NCBI RefSeq assembly: GCF_943733665.1
Contig: NZ_OX030782.1
Coordinates: forward strand, 1,384,001 to 1,448,000
Source: Aquimarina sp. Aq107
GTDB taxonomy: Bacteria; Bacteroidota; Bacteroidia; Flavobacteriales; Flavobacteriaceae
Direction: 5' to 3'
DNA: 64,000 nt
Below, piece by piece: positions 17,195 through 26,525 of this stretch; position 1 is the stretch's first letter, and the number at the start of each line of letters is the position of its first letter. The translations under genes were made by a program, and so were the position numbers. Below the pieces are notes generated by a model. The model did not search any database, had not been told where the DNA came from, and saw nothing but the letters and a program-made list of their open reading frames with translations.

Positions 17195-18367
17195 TTATGC
17201 TACTGCAACAGCTTCTACCTGAACAGTTTTCATAATTTCATGAATATCATCATTAATTACTTCTTTCTTTCTATCAGCATAGTTTAAAAATTCCTTATAC
17301 ACTTGATCTAGTTGAAGTTTTGTTAATTCGTATCCAATTTTTTTCGCTCGATAGGCCAATGCTGCTCTACCACTTCTTGCAGTAAGTACAATAGCAGATT
17401 CTGTAACTCCAACTTCTGCAGGATCAATAATTTCGTATGTTTCACGGTTTTTAATAACTCCATCTTGATGTATTCCTGAGCTATGCGCAAAAGCATTTGC
17501 TCCAACGATAGCTTTGTTTGGTTGTACCATCATTCCCATGCTTTCAGAAACCATTAAACTAGTGTCATATAATAATCTGGAATTAATATCAGTATTAAGG
17601 TGTAGATATGGATGTTGTTTCATAATCATTACTACCTCTTCTAAGGCAGTATTTCCTGCACGTTCTCCAATACCATTAATGGTGCATTCTATTTGTCTAG
17701 CACCGTTTATAGCTCCAACAATCGAATTAGCTGTTGCCAATCCAAGATCATTATGACAGTGACAAGAAATAATAACGTTTTCAATACCTTTTACATTCTC
17801 TTTTAAATATTTTATTTTTTCACCGTATTCTTCTGGTAAGCAATAGCCTGTTGTATCAGGAATATTAAGTACTGTTGCTCCAGCTTTGATCATGGCTTCA
17901 CATACTTTGGCTAAAAACTCATTATCTGTACGACCGGCATCTTCCGCATAAAATTCCACATCTTCAACAAAAGATTTAGCATATTTTACTGCAGCAATTC
18001 CTCGTTCAATTACCTTGTCTTGAGTAGAATTAAATTTGTATTTAATATGTGATTCTGATGTTCCGATTCCTGTATGAATCCTAGGTTTTTTTGCATATTT
18101 AAGAGCTTCTGCTGCCACTTTAATGTCATTTTCTACGGCTCTGGTTAATCCACAAACAGTTGCGTTTTTTACAATTTTTGCAATTTCATTTACAGAAGTA
18201 AAATCTCCAGGACTAGAAACTGGAAATCCAGCTTCTATTACATCAACTCCTAGAAGATCCAATCGCTCCGCAATAACTAACTTCTGTTTCGTATTTAATT
18301 TACAACCAGGGACCTGTTCTCCGTCTCTTAACGTGGTGTCAAAAATTTGGACTTTATTATCGCTCAT
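17195..18367 (-). CDS. leuA: 2-isopropylmalate synthase, short form without the regulatory domain
   Basis: LeuA condenses 2-ketoisovalerate with acetyl-CoA, the first committed step to leucine. The 390-residue protein has the TIM-barrel start [16 protein letters not shown] (Arg and Asp of the metal site), [16 protein letters not shown] (metal histidines), and [14 protein letters not shown]. Residues 310-380 have the HSSGIHQDG subdomain. It stops where most LeuA proteins (about 500 residues) continue into the LeuA dimer domain that binds leucine, so feedback inhibition through that domain is not possible. Homocitrate or citramalate synthase would be alternatives on length, but leuCDB downstream decides for LeuA. 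Confidence 0.95.
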   Translation of the reverse strand: MSDNKVQIFDTTLRDGEQVPGCKLNTKQKLVIAERLDLLGVDVIEAGFPVSSPGDFTSVNEIAKIVKNATVCGLTRAVENDIKVAAEALKYAKKPRIHTGIGTSESHIKYKFNSTQDKVIERGIAAVKYAKSFVEDVEFYAEDAGRTDNEFLAKVCEAMIKAGATVLNIPDTTGYCLPEEYGEKIKYLKENVKGIENVIISCHCHNDLGLATANSIVGAINGARQIECTINGIGERAGNTALEEVVMIMKQHPYLHLNTDINSRLLYDTSLMVSESMGMMVQPNKAIVGANAFAHSSGIHQDGVIKNRETYEIIDPAEVGVTESAIVLTARSGRAALAYRAKKIGYELTKLQLDQVYKEFLNYADRKKEVINDDIHEIMKTVQVEAVAVA

Positions 18368-18560
18368 AGGAATTATGTGAATTGTTAATTTTGATAATTT
18401 CTTTTGAAAATATATTCTAAGATGTTTTAGTATTCTCTTACGAATTTATATTTTGGTTATTCAAAAAGAAGGGATTTAGCTACATGTTTTACAATGTTGA
18501 AATGTTTTTAAATAAGCTTAATTAATTCTTAATCAGTTAATTACAATATATTTTCTTACA

Positions 18561-20105
18561 ATGACTAATGATCAAAAAGATCCTTTGTTTGTTTTAGTGA
18601 AGTCACTATCTAAGTCCGAAAAACGACAGTTTAAGGTGTATGTTGGTAGACTTGGAGTAAATACAGATTCTAAATTTTTAGCACTTTTTAATCATTTGGA
18701 TAAGAGTGAAACTTTAGATGAAGAATTAATTGTGGCTAAGGGGATTGTAAAAAAACAACAACTATCTAATCTCAAAGCGCATTTGTATAAACAAATTTTG
18801 ATCAGTCTTAGATTAAGTCCGTTACATCAAAATATAAGGTCACAAATAAGAGAACAACTCGATTTTGCCACTATTTTATATCATAAAGGATTGTATAAGC
18901 AAAGTCTGAAAATTCTAGATAAAGCTAAAACTTTAGCAAAAGAAAATGAAGAGAATAATATTGCCTATGAAATTGTAGAATTAGAAAAAGTAATAGAAAC
19001 ACAATATATAACAAGAAGTATCAATAGCCGAGCAGATGAATTAACCATAGAGGCAAAGATGTTGAGCATGAAAAACGTGCTTACTAGTCGATTATCAAAT
19101 CTTTCACTTCAGTTATATGGTTTGATGATAAAAAGCGGGTATGTACGAAATGATAAGGAACATAATATTATTACCAATTATTTCGAAAGTAAATTACCTA
19201 AGTATGATTGGAATATTTTAGGTTTCAGAGAAAAACTATGGTTATATAAGGCTCATTTGTGGTATAGTTTTATGGTTCAGGATTTCTTGTCCTGCTATAA
19301 ATATTCTAAAAAGTGGGTTGATCTTTTCTATGAAAATCCAAAAATGATTATTCTTAACCCAGTATTTTTTCTTAGAGGAAATCATTATTTATTAGAGTCC
19401 TTGTATCTTATTCAGGATAAAACGCAATTAAAATTAACATTGAGTAAGTTTGAAAAAACTATTAAATCAGATGATTTTCCAATAGATGATAATATTGAGG
19501 TACTTTCATTTCAATTTATTTATAATAATAGATTGAATGTGCATTTTCTGGAAGGTACTTTTGATGAAGGAGAATATTTAGTTACTGAAATCTTAGATGG
19601 TATCACCGAGTATAAAAACCGTTTAGATGATCATCATATTATGGTTTTATATTATAAAATAGGTTGTTTGTATTTTGGGATGGCGGATCATCGTAAGTGC
19701 ATAGAATATCTGAGCAAGATCATTAACAATAAGTCACTAAAGATGCGTGAGGATTTAATGTGTTTTGCTAGAGTTTTAAGCCTTGTAGCACATTATGAGG
19801 CTGGTATGGATTATCATCTAGAAACTCAGCTAAAAGAAACTTACAGATTTTTAATTAAAATGGATGATCTTTATGAGGTGCAAAAGGAGATGATTAAATT
19901 TCTGAAAAACCTTGGAGATATCTTTCCTCATCAAATTAAGGACGAATTTAGAAAACTCCATAAAACTTTAAAACAATATGAGGATCATCCTTACGAAAAA
20001 AGAGCATTTTTGTATTTAGATATTTTATCTTGGCTAGAAAGCAATATCGAAAGTAGACCTGTTGCAGATATTATTAAAGAAAAATCGAAAAAGTTAGTTC
20101 GCTAA
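18561..20105 (+). CDS. Conserved helical-repeat (TPR-like) protein of unknown function
   Basis: A 514-residue cytoplasmic protein with no signal peptide or membrane span. It is almost wholly alpha-helical, with TPR-like pairs such as ILYHKGLYKQSLKILDKAKTLAKE (about 115-138) and YYKIGCLYFGMADHRKCIEYLSKI (about 365-388). The N-terminus PLFVLVKSLSKSEKRQFKVYV is a block I recall from conserved flavobacterial hypothetical proteins. No catalytic motif is visible. It is divergent from leuA (193 bp gap) and 11 bp upstream of the EamA transporter, so probably co-transcribed with it. Confidence 0.75.
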   Translation: MTNDQKDPLFVLVKSLSKSEKRQFKVYVGRLGVNTDSKFLALFNHLDKSETLDEELIVAKGIVKKQQLSNLKAHLYKQILISLRLSPLHQNIRSQIREQLDFATILYHKGLYKQSLKILDKAKTLAKENEENNIAYEIVELEKVIETQYITRSINSRADELTIEAKMLSMKNVLTSRLSNLSLQLYGLMIKSGYVRNDKEHNIITNYFESKLPKYDWNILGFREKLWLYKAHLWYSFMVQDFLSCYKYSKKWVDLFYENPKMIILNPVFFLRGNHYLLESLYLIQDKTQLKLTLSKFEKTIKSDDFPIDDNIEVLSFQFIYNNRLNVHFLEGTFDEGEYLVTEILDGITEYKNRLDDHHIMVLYYKIGCLYFGMADHRKCIEYLSKIINNKSLKMREDLMCFARVLSLVAHYEAGMDYHLETQLKETYRFLIKMDDLYEVQKEMIKFLKNLGDIFPHQIKDEFRKLHKTLKQYEDHPYEKRAFLYLDILSWLESNIESRPVADIIKEKSKKLVR

Positions 20106-20116
20106 CTATATAATTT

Positions 20117-20977
20117 ATGCCAAAAAATTCTCATCACCTACGCAATATTTTAGAATTAAACCTTGCCATGCTTTTTATAAGCACTTCTGGCGCATTGGGC
20201 AGATATATTGATATGCCTGTGCCAGTTACTATTGCCTTTAGAGCGATATTGGCAGGAGTCATATTGTTTTTATTTTGTAAATGGAAAAAAATCTCTTTTG
20301 GAATAGCTTCTTCCGATCGATTTATAATTATTATCGGAGGTGTTTTAATGGGGTTGCATTGGATTACATATTTCTATGCATTAAAAATGTCCAATGTGGC
20401 TATTGGTATGCTGTCTATATTTACATATCCTGTAATTACTTCATTTTTAGAACCAATACTTTTGAAAACTAAATTTCAGAAAATGCATTTGGTTTTAGGG
20501 GCTCTAGTGTTATTAGGAATTTATTTTTTAGTTCCAAATTTTAGTTTAGATAATTCTTATGCTCAAGCCGTTGGATTTGGAGTAGTATCTGCTTTATGCT
20601 ATGCATTACGTAACTTAATCATGAAAACTAAAGTAAGTAATTATCATGGTTCCATGCTAATGTGGTATCAACTTGTTGTTATTAGTATTATATTATTACC
20701 AACACTCTTTATAATGGATAGTTCGGGTATTGTATCGCAATGGCCTTGGACTTTAGTATTGGCAATTCTTACTACTGCTATTGGTCATACACTATTTTTG
20801 TTTAGTTTAAAGCGTTTTTCTGCTACAACAGCGAGTATTATAAGTAGTATACAGCCAGTATATGGTATTATTATAGGCATAATTTTTCTTAAAGAAATAC
20901 CTGTTTTAACAACAATTATAGGTGGGATGTTAATTCTAACTTCAGTGGTAATAGAGAGCGTGAGATCATACAAATAA
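20117..20977 (+). CDS. EamA/DMT-superfamily transporter
   Basis: A 286-residue inner-membrane protein with about ten hydrophobic spans in two EamA repeats (residues about 10-135 and 150-285). The first repeat shows MLFISTSGALGRYIDMP and FRAILAGVILFLF; the second ends with TASIISSIQPVYGIIIGIIFLKE, the typical EamA closing helix pair. Family members export amino acids, nucleotide sugars or other metabolites; the substrate cannot be read from the sequence. It follows the helical-repeat gene by 11 bp. Confidence 0.9.
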   Translation: MPKNSHHLRNILELNLAMLFISTSGALGRYIDMPVPVTIAFRAILAGVILFLFCKWKKISFGIASSDRFIIIIGGVLMGLHWITYFYALKMSNVAIGMLSIFTYPVITSFLEPILLKTKFQKMHLVLGALVLLGIYFLVPNFSLDNSYAQAVGFGVVSALCYALRNLIMKTKVSNYHGSMLMWYQLVVISIILLPTLFIMDSSGIVSQWPWTLVLAILTTAIGHTLFLFSLKRFSATTASIISSIQPVYGIIIGIIFLKEIPVLTTIIGGMLILTSVVIESVRSYK

Positions 20978-21003
20978 ATCATTTGACTCGTAAATACCTG
21001 TTA

Positions 21004-21885
21004 TCAGGAATTATTATTTTTTATTCGAGTAGTTTTAGGGACGTATTTTGGAGCGATCCATTGTTTGTAAATAAAATATTCTAATAATGGAATAATTAGA
21101 ATTAGGAATAATAGTATTAGTAGTGATTTTACCATTGCATTGTATTGAGAGCTTATTACTAATGCAAACCACTTATTTAGTTTATCAATGACTACTTTTT
21201 CTATATCTTTATATCCTACTTCTAATAATAAATCCATTACAGTACTAAATTCCTCATACGGTAATGCTTCAGAAAAATCAATATGTCCTCTTCCTGCTGA
21301 TGTTATAAATGCATACACTGTTAATTTATAAAGGTCATCACTGTAATGATTAACAATATGTTTTGCTAATTTGTTTTTTGTTTTATTGACAACAGAATTC
21401 CCCGTATTATGGTTTTTTAGATAGTTTTCGAAAATAACAGCATAATCTTGCGAACCTGATTTTGCTTTTATGGCAAGTCCTTGTAATGAAAGTATAAATT
21501 TATTTTTGGCTTCTTCGGATTCAAATACTTGAGACATAGATCCTTCAAATACTTCTTGTACAATAACCGCTTTTTCGTTATCTAGTATTTTATATATACC
21601 TCTTAAAAACCCCCATTGTCCAAAGATGTATAGTATTCCAATAAGCAATAATGGAATATATAACTTTACTGCCCAATTATAATACCGCGGAGTTCTTTTT
21701 AAAATGCCTTTACGCCATAAAAAAACGCAGTACATAATTGTGATAATAAACCCTAGGAATAAAAAAAGGATGATGTTAAAAATCAAAGTCCCCGAATTAG
21801 GAATTACAATATCTCTGATAATACTCCAGATAAAATTCCAATCAATATTTTTAAATAATTCTGATGAATATGATATGTACTCCAT
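21004..21885 (-). CDS. Membrane protein of unknown function
   Basis: A 293-residue protein with three predicted membrane spans: about residues 34-57 (LIFNIILFLFLGFIITIMY), 75-93, and 260-282 near the C-terminus. The part between spans two and three (about 170 residues) is soluble, helical and charged. I recognise no domain. It is convergent with the EamA gene. Its upstream neighbour on the same strand is the pseudouridine synthase gene, 94 bp away. Confidence 0.6.
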   Translation of the reverse strand: MEYISYSSELFKNIDWNFIWSIIRDIVIPNSGTLIFNIILFLFLGFIITIMYCVFLWRKGILKRTPRYYNWAVKLYIPLLLIGILYIFGQWGFLRGIYKILDNEKAVIVQEVFEGSMSQVFESEEAKNKFILSLQGLAIKAKSGSQDYAVIFENYLKNHNTGNSVVNKTKNKLAKHIVNHYSDDLYKLTVYAFITSAGRGHIDFSEALPYEEFSTVMDLLLEVGYKDIEKVVIDKLNKWFALVISSQYNAMVKSLLILLFLILIIPLLEYFIYKQWIAPKYVPKTTRIKNNNS

Positions 21886-21979
21886 ATATTCTTAATTAGT
21901 AATAAAATAGAAAAAAGAGATTTCTTTCTATTTATTAGTATTGCAATTGCATAAAACGTTACCTGCAAAAAAATGCAGC

Positions 21980-22678
21980 TTAAATACAATCGTTCCAGAT
22001 AGAGTCTAATGGAGGAGGAGCTATTATTGTTAAAGGTTCTTTTTTTACTGGGTGTAAGAACGTTAATTTTCTTGCGTGTAAGTGGATGCTACCATCTTTG
22101 TTACTTCGGTCAGCTCCATATTTTAAATCTCCTTTAATCACACAACCAATATGGGATAGTTGAGATCTTATTTGATGATGTCTACCAGTGTGAAGGTCAA
22201 TCTCTAAAAGATAATAGTTGTTTAGTTTTTTTATAATTCTATAGTCTAAAACAGCTTTTTTACTATCAGGCACCTCCTTTTTATGAGCATACGATTTATT
22301 TTGTTTTGGATTACGTTTCAACCAATGTACAAGACTATCATTTTCTTTTGGAGGAGGATTTTTTACAACTGCCCAATATGTTTTTTTAGCTTCTTTATTT
22401 GCGAAAAGCTTATTAAGTCTAGGTAGTGCTTTACTGGTTCTTGCAAAAACCACAATACCACTGGTAGGACGATCAAGCCGATGAACTACACCTAAATAAA
22501 CAGCACCAGGTTTATCGTATTTTTCTGCGATGTATTCTTTAACGACTTCACTTAATGGTTGATCTCCAGTTTTATCCCCTTGCACAATATCTCCTGACCG
22601 TTTATTAACGATAATAAGATGATTATCTTCGAAGAGTACTTGAAGATTGGATTTATTTGATGTTATTTTTTCGAACAA
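21980..22678 (-). CDS. RluA-family RNA pseudouridine synthase, without S4 domain
   Basis: A 232-residue cytoplasmic enzyme that isomerises uridine to pseudouridine in rRNA or tRNA. The catalytic motif is VVHRLDRPTSGIVVFARTSK, with Asp about residue 69. Other family blocks are LFEDNHLIIVNKRSGDIVQG, HTGRHHQIRSQLSHIGCVI and LHARKLTFLHPVKKEPL. The N-terminal S4 RNA-binding domain of RluD is missing, as in RluA/RluC-like short forms. The target base cannot be told from sequence. It lies 55 bp after panB in the same direction, probably one operon. Confidence 0.93.
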   Translation of the reverse strand: MFEKITSNKSNLQVLFEDNHLIIVNKRSGDIVQGDKTGDQPLSEVVKEYIAEKYDKPGAVYLGVVHRLDRPTSGIVVFARTSKALPRLNKLFANKEAKKTYWAVVKNPPPKENDSLVHWLKRNPKQNKSYAHKKEVPDSKKAVLDYRIIKKLNNYYLLEIDLHTGRHHQIRSQLSHIGCVIKGDLKYGADRSNKDGSIHLHARKLTFLHPVKKEPLTIIAPPPLDSIWNDCI

Positions 22679-22733
22679 TTTTTCTTAAGTAATAAGAATT
22701 ATCACAAATTAATAAATGAAAACAACTATGACA

Positions 22734-23552
22734 CTAGTATTGTTCATTATCATTAGGAAAATCTAACGATTTTACATCAGAAACATACTTTTGAAATGCA
22801 TTTGTCATTTCTGTATATAAATCTAAGTAACGTCTTAAGAAACGAGGGTTGAACTCATGAGTCATTCCAAGCATATCATGGGTTACTAATACTTGTCCAT
22901 CGACACCATTTCCTGCACCAATACCAATAACAGGGATGGTAAGGCTTTCTGCAACTTCTTTTGCTAATTTTGCAGGTACTTTTTCTAATACCAGTGCAAA
23001 ACACCCAGCTTTTTCAAGCATCAAAGCATCTTCTTTAAGTTTTTTGGCTTCTTCTTCTTCTTTTGCACGAACAGTATAAGTACCAAACTTATAAATAGAT
23101 TGTGGTGTTAATCCTAAATGTCCCATTACAGGAATACCTGCGTTTAAAATCCTCTTAATCGATTCTTTTACCTCTTTTCCACCTTCAAGTTTTACTGCAT
23201 GTCCTCCTGATTCCTTCATAATTCTTATTGCAGAACGCAACGCTTCTTTAGGATCACTTTGGTAACTACCAAAAGGTAAATCTACTACGATTAATGCTCT
23301 GTGTATTGCTCTGATAACAGAAGATGCGTGATAGATCATTTGGTCTAACGTAATAGGTAATGTTGTTTCGTGACCAGCCATAACATTAGATGCAGAGTCA
23401 CCTACTAAAATTACATCAACTCCAGCGCCATCTACAATTTTCGCCATCGTATAGTCATATGCAGTAAGCATTGAGATCTTTTCTTTATTGGCTTTCATCT
23501 CGACTAGAGATTTTACAGTAACACGCTTGTAATCCTTTTTTGCTGTAGACAT
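22734..23552 (-). CDS. panB: 3-methyl-2-oxobutanoate hydroxymethyltransferase (ketopantoate synthesis)
   Basis: PanB transfers a hydroxymethyl group from methylene-THF to 2-ketoisovalerate, the first step toward pantothenate and CoA. The 272-residue protein has [15 protein letters not shown], the Mg-binding [20 protein letters not shown] (Asp of VGDS), [28 protein letters not shown] and [20 protein letters not shown]. Length is typical. It shares the precursor 2-ketoisovalerate with the leucine operon nearby. The pseudouridine synthase gene follows. Confidence 0.96.
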   Translation of the reverse strand: MSTAKKDYKRVTVKSLVEMKANKEKISMLTAYDYTMAKIVDGAGVDVILVGDSASNVMAGHETTLPITLDQMIYHASSVIRAIHRALIVVDLPFGSYQSDPKEALRSAIRIMKESGGHAVKLEGGKEVKESIKRILNAGIPVMGHLGLTPQSIYKFGTYTVRAKEEEEAKKLKEDALMLEKAGCFALVLEKVPAKLAKEVAESLTIPVIGIGAGNGVDGQVLVTHDMLGMTHEFNPRFLRRYLDLYTEMTNAFQKYVSDVKSLDFPNDNEQY

Positions 23553-23652
23553 TTTATAAGTTAATTTAGTGTCGTAAAAGTAATCAATTAGAAAGATCGT
23601 AACAAGAGTATATTATTTTTGATTTAAATTTATTTAAAAGAAGTATTGCTTA

Positions 23653-23660
23653 TACTTTTG
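23653..23660 (+). promoter_or_regulatory. Candidate -7 box upstream of the NTF2-like lipoprotein gene
   Basis: TACTTTTG matches TAnnTTTG and lies 50 bp before the ATG of the gene at 23710. No TTTG is found at normal spacing for the -33 element, so the support is moderate. Confidence 0.35.
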
Positions 23661-23709
23661 ATAGAATAATTAAAAGCCTAATTTTAGGTCAATTAAAGTT
23701 GTATTTATT

Positions 23710-24177
23710 ATGTGTAGATTCCTAATTATATGTTCTTTGTTAATTTCGTGTAATGTTGCTTTTTCCCAAAAAGAAATAAATATTAATGATAAAAATGCAA
23801 AACAAGCTGTATTAGATTTTTTTGAAGGATTCCATAAAGGAGATACTTCTATGATTAGAAAAACTATAGCTCCAAGTATAACCATGCAAACAATTGCTAG
23901 AACAAAAGAAGGCAAAACAAAGGCTATTAATACTGATATGAATAAGTTCTTAGAGGTTATACATAATAGACCAAAAGATCAGAAGTGGTTAGAGAAATTG
24001 TTGGATTTTAAAATTGATGCCGATGAACATATTGCACAGATCTGGACTCCTTATGAATTTTATGTAAATGATCAGTTTAGTCATTGTGGGGTTAATATAT
24101 TCCAACTATTTAATGATGGTAATACATGGAAAATAATAGCTATTGCAGATACTCGAAGAAAAGAAGGTTGTGAATAA
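23710..24177 (+). CDS. NTF2-like (SnoaL-type) lipoprotein
   Basis: A 155-residue protein. The N-terminus has a lipobox-like LLISCN (Cys at about 14), so it is probably a lipoprotein; cleavage after VAFSQ is an alternative. Residues 25-150 look like a cone-shaped NTF2-like domain: AVLDFFEGFHKGDTSMIRKT, then a strand-rich half with HIAQIWTPYEFYVND and GVNIFQLFNDGNTWKIIAIADTRR. Members bind small ligands or act as isomerases, but many periplasmic ones have no known function. It is divergent from panB and its stop is 1 bp from the convergent CPBP gene. Confidence 0.8.
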   Translation: MCRFLIICSLLISCNVAFSQKEININDKNAKQAVLDFFEGFHKGDTSMIRKTIAPSITMQTIARTKEGKTKAINTDMNKFLEVIHNRPKDQKWLEKLLDFKIDADEHIAQIWTPYEFYVNDQFSHCGVNIFQLFNDGNTWKIIAIADTRRKEGCE

Positions 24178-24178
24178 C

Positions 24179-24853
24179 TTAATATCTACTACTTATTATT
24201 AAAAAAACAACTCCGTTATTTATAGCGTGTAAAAGTATCGGCCAAATCATATGATTGTTCTCTATTTTTATCTTACCAAACATATGACCAGCAATAATTC
24301 TGGGAACAATTAATAAAAACAAAATACTATCTATTCTAAAAGAATCCACATAGTTAAAAATGTGGAGGAAACCGAAAATTATTGATGTAACCTGGAGTGT
24401 AATTGATCGATGTTTATTTAAGTAAATAATAGCTTTTTCTAAAAAAGAGTTAGATATTACTTTCTTGTAAGAAAAAAATAATACGACTACTAAAAAGGTT
24501 AATAATAAGAATCGGTAATACCATTCAAATTCAATTGTAATAAATAGCCCAATGATAAAAAGAGACCAAGATGTTAAAAACAATATAAGATCTGTTGTTT
24601 TTGGTCTTAATAATGTTCTAAACATCAATTCTTCTATGAAAGGGGCAAAGACTACCATCGCAAAAAATGCTTTGAGCTTGTTTTCTTTTAGAATTTCGAA
24701 AATACCATCCTGAGAATATTTTTGTAGATCTAAATACGGGAAAATACTCTGAAGAAATGCTACGCAGATAAAGAATAGTATGTATAATCCGAATAATCGG
24801 AAGTAGCTTACAAATAATGTTTTTACTTTATGAAATACAATTTCTTTAAACAT
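24179..24853 (-). CDS. CPBP family intramembrane glutamic/metalloprotease
   Basis: A 224-residue integral membrane protein with about six to seven spans. The three CPBP (Abi) motifs are present: EELMFR (the EExxxR motif) in FAPFIEELMFRTLLRPK, FGFLHIFNY (FxxxH) at about 165, and HAINNG near the C-terminus. Family members include Rce1-type CAAX proteases and bacteriocin self-protection proteins; in Bacteroidota most are uncharacterised. It starts 9 bp after sdaA, so it is probably in the same transcript, but no functional link is apparent. Confidence 0.88.
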   Translation of the reverse strand: MFKEIVFHKVKTLFVSYFRLFGLYILFFICVAFLQSIFPYLDLQKYSQDGIFEILKENKLKAFFAMVVFAPFIEELMFRTLLRPKTTDLILFLTSWSLFIIGLFITIEFEWYYRFLLLTFLVVVLFFSYKKVISNSFLEKAIIYLNKHRSITLQVTSIIFGFLHIFNYVDSFRIDSILFLLIVPRIIAGHMFGKIKIENNHMIWPILLHAINNGVVFLIISSRY

Positions 24854-24862
24854 TAGCTCATA

Positions 24863-26290
24863 TTAACAGTCGCTTAAACTTACTTTGATAGCTAAACCTC
24901 CTTCACTGGTTTCTTTATATTTAGTATTCATATCTTTTGCAGTTTCCCACATAGTTTCTATCACTTTATCTAAAGGGACTTTGGCATTTGCTGCATTAGC
25001 GTCTAAAGCCATTTCGCAGGCATTAATTGCTTTTATGGCTCCCATTGCATTACGTTCGATACAAGGGATTTGCACTAATCCACCAATAGGGTCGCAGGTT
25101 AGCCCTAAATGATGTTCCATAGCAATTTCACTTGCCATTACTACTTGTTCAGGTGTTCCACCCATTAGTTCAGTCAAAGCTCCTGCAGCCATTGCAGAAG
25201 AAACTCCAATTTCTGCCTGACACCCACCCATTGCTGCGGATATTGTGGCACCTTTTTTAAATAAACTACCAATTTCTCCTGCAACTAGCATAAATTGCTT
25301 TATATCATCAAAATTCGCATCGTGATTTTCAATAACCATGTAATACATCATAACTGCCGGTATAACTCCCGCGCTTCCATTTGTTGGGGCAGTAACTACC
25401 CTTCCTAGGGAAGCATTTACCTCGTTAACAGCAAGAGCAAAACAAGATACCCATTTTAGTATCTGGCGAAATTTCACCTCAGTATCTCTAATAGATTCGA
25501 TCCATTCTGTTGGATTAGTATAAGTCGCAGAATTGTTGATTAATTTTTTATGAGTGTCAAATGCTCTACGTCTTACATTTAAACCTCCAGGAAGCGTTCC
25601 TTCAGTATGACAACCAAGGTACATAGATTCCAGCATAACATCCCAAATGTCTCTTATTCTTGCATCTATTTCTTTATTCGTCTGAAGAGAAAGTTCGTTT
25701 TCTAATACAATTTCGGATATTTTTTTATTTTTCTTTTTACAATATTCTAAGAGATCTGTAGCTTTTTGAATTGGCATAGGGAATTCTCTAAATGCTTCCA
25801 TCTTTTTCTTTTCTCTTTTTCGGGTTTCCTGAACTACAAAACCACCACCAATAGAGTAGAAAGTTGAAGCTGTTTTTTTTCCATCCTTAAGAGTAGCTGT
25901 AAATGTTATAGCATTTGGATGGAATTCTTTAAACTCTCTGTTAAATACAATTTGGGTTTCTGGATTAAAACTGATAGCCAATTCTTTATTAAATAATAAA
26001 ACTTTGTTCAGTTTTATATCTTCAATAATAGAAGAAATAGCAGTTACATCAATTGTTTGGGGATCATAACCACACAAGCCTAATATAGAAGCTATGTCTG
26101 TGGCATGACCTTTACCAGTAAGGGATAAAGATCCAAATAGATCAACTGTTATTGATTCTGCCAGATGAAACTGGTTATTTTTTTTAAGCTCTGCAATCCA
26201 ACGTCGTCCGGCTCTCCAAGGACCAAAGGTATGAGAGCTAGAAGGACCTACACCGATCTTTAACATATCAAAAACACTGATACATTCCAT
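24863..26290 (-). CDS. sdaA: L-serine ammonia-lyase, iron-sulfur type, fused alpha and beta domains
   Basis: The enzyme deaminates L-serine to pyruvate and ammonia using a [4Fe-4S] cluster. The 475-residue protein carries the beta domain first (FDMLKIGVGPSSSHTFGPW, residues about 7-25), then the alpha domain with NGSAGVIPAVMMYY, MGGCQAEIGVSSAMAAGAL and GLTCDPIGGLVQIPCIERN, which contain the cluster cysteines. A single fused chain is usual for Bacteroidota and E. coli SdaA/SdaB. It is divergent from dnaK (235-bp gap). Confidence 0.96.
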   Translation of the reverse strand: MECISVFDMLKIGVGPSSSHTFGPWRAGRRWIAELKKNNQFHLAESITVDLFGSLSLTGKGHATDIASILGLCGYDPQTIDVTAISSIIEDIKLNKVLLFNKELAISFNPETQIVFNREFKEFHPNAITFTATLKDGKKTASTFYSIGGGFVVQETRKREKKKMEAFREFPMPIQKATDLLEYCKKKNKKISEIVLENELSLQTNKEIDARIRDIWDVMLESMYLGCHTEGTLPGGLNVRRRAFDTHKKLINNSATYTNPTEWIESIRDTEVKFRQILKWVSCFALAVNEVNASLGRVVTAPTNGSAGVIPAVMMYYMVIENHDANFDDIKQFMLVAGEIGSLFKKGATISAAMGGCQAEIGVSSAMAAGALTELMGGTPEQVVMASEIAMEHHLGLTCDPIGGLVQIPCIERNAMGAIKAINACEMALDANAANAKVPLDKVIETMWETAKDMNTKYKETSEGGLAIKVSLSDC

Positions 26291-26434
26291 AATTCCTAAT
26301 TGAGTATAAAATTATGTTGGTAAATATAGGGTATTGATAAAAAACAACACTTTTTTTTATTAAATAGTTAGATTGCTTATTTGGTTTTATTTTTTGAAAG
26401 TATTTCAAATATTATAGCACTTAGTATAAAGTAA

Positions 26435-26474
26435 TGACATCCTGTCAGATAAATTGTCGTGGCATAATCATTGA
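26435..26474 (+). promoter_or_regulatory. Candidate heat-shock control region of dnaK
   Basis: Two elements sit 52-90 bp before dnaK. TGACA-TCC-TGTCA (26435-26447) is a perfect 5-bp inverted repeat. TGGCATAATCATTGA (26460-26474) has the GG-N10-GA layout of a sigma-54 site, though the last doublet is GA and not GC. The standard TAnnTTTG box is absent from the gap. Transcription from the second element would start near 26486 and leave a leader of about 40 nt. Confidence 0.4.
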
Positions 26475-26525
26475 CTTAAGTGGAATAAATAATTTAGAAC
26501 AACACTAAAACATTTATATACTAAT

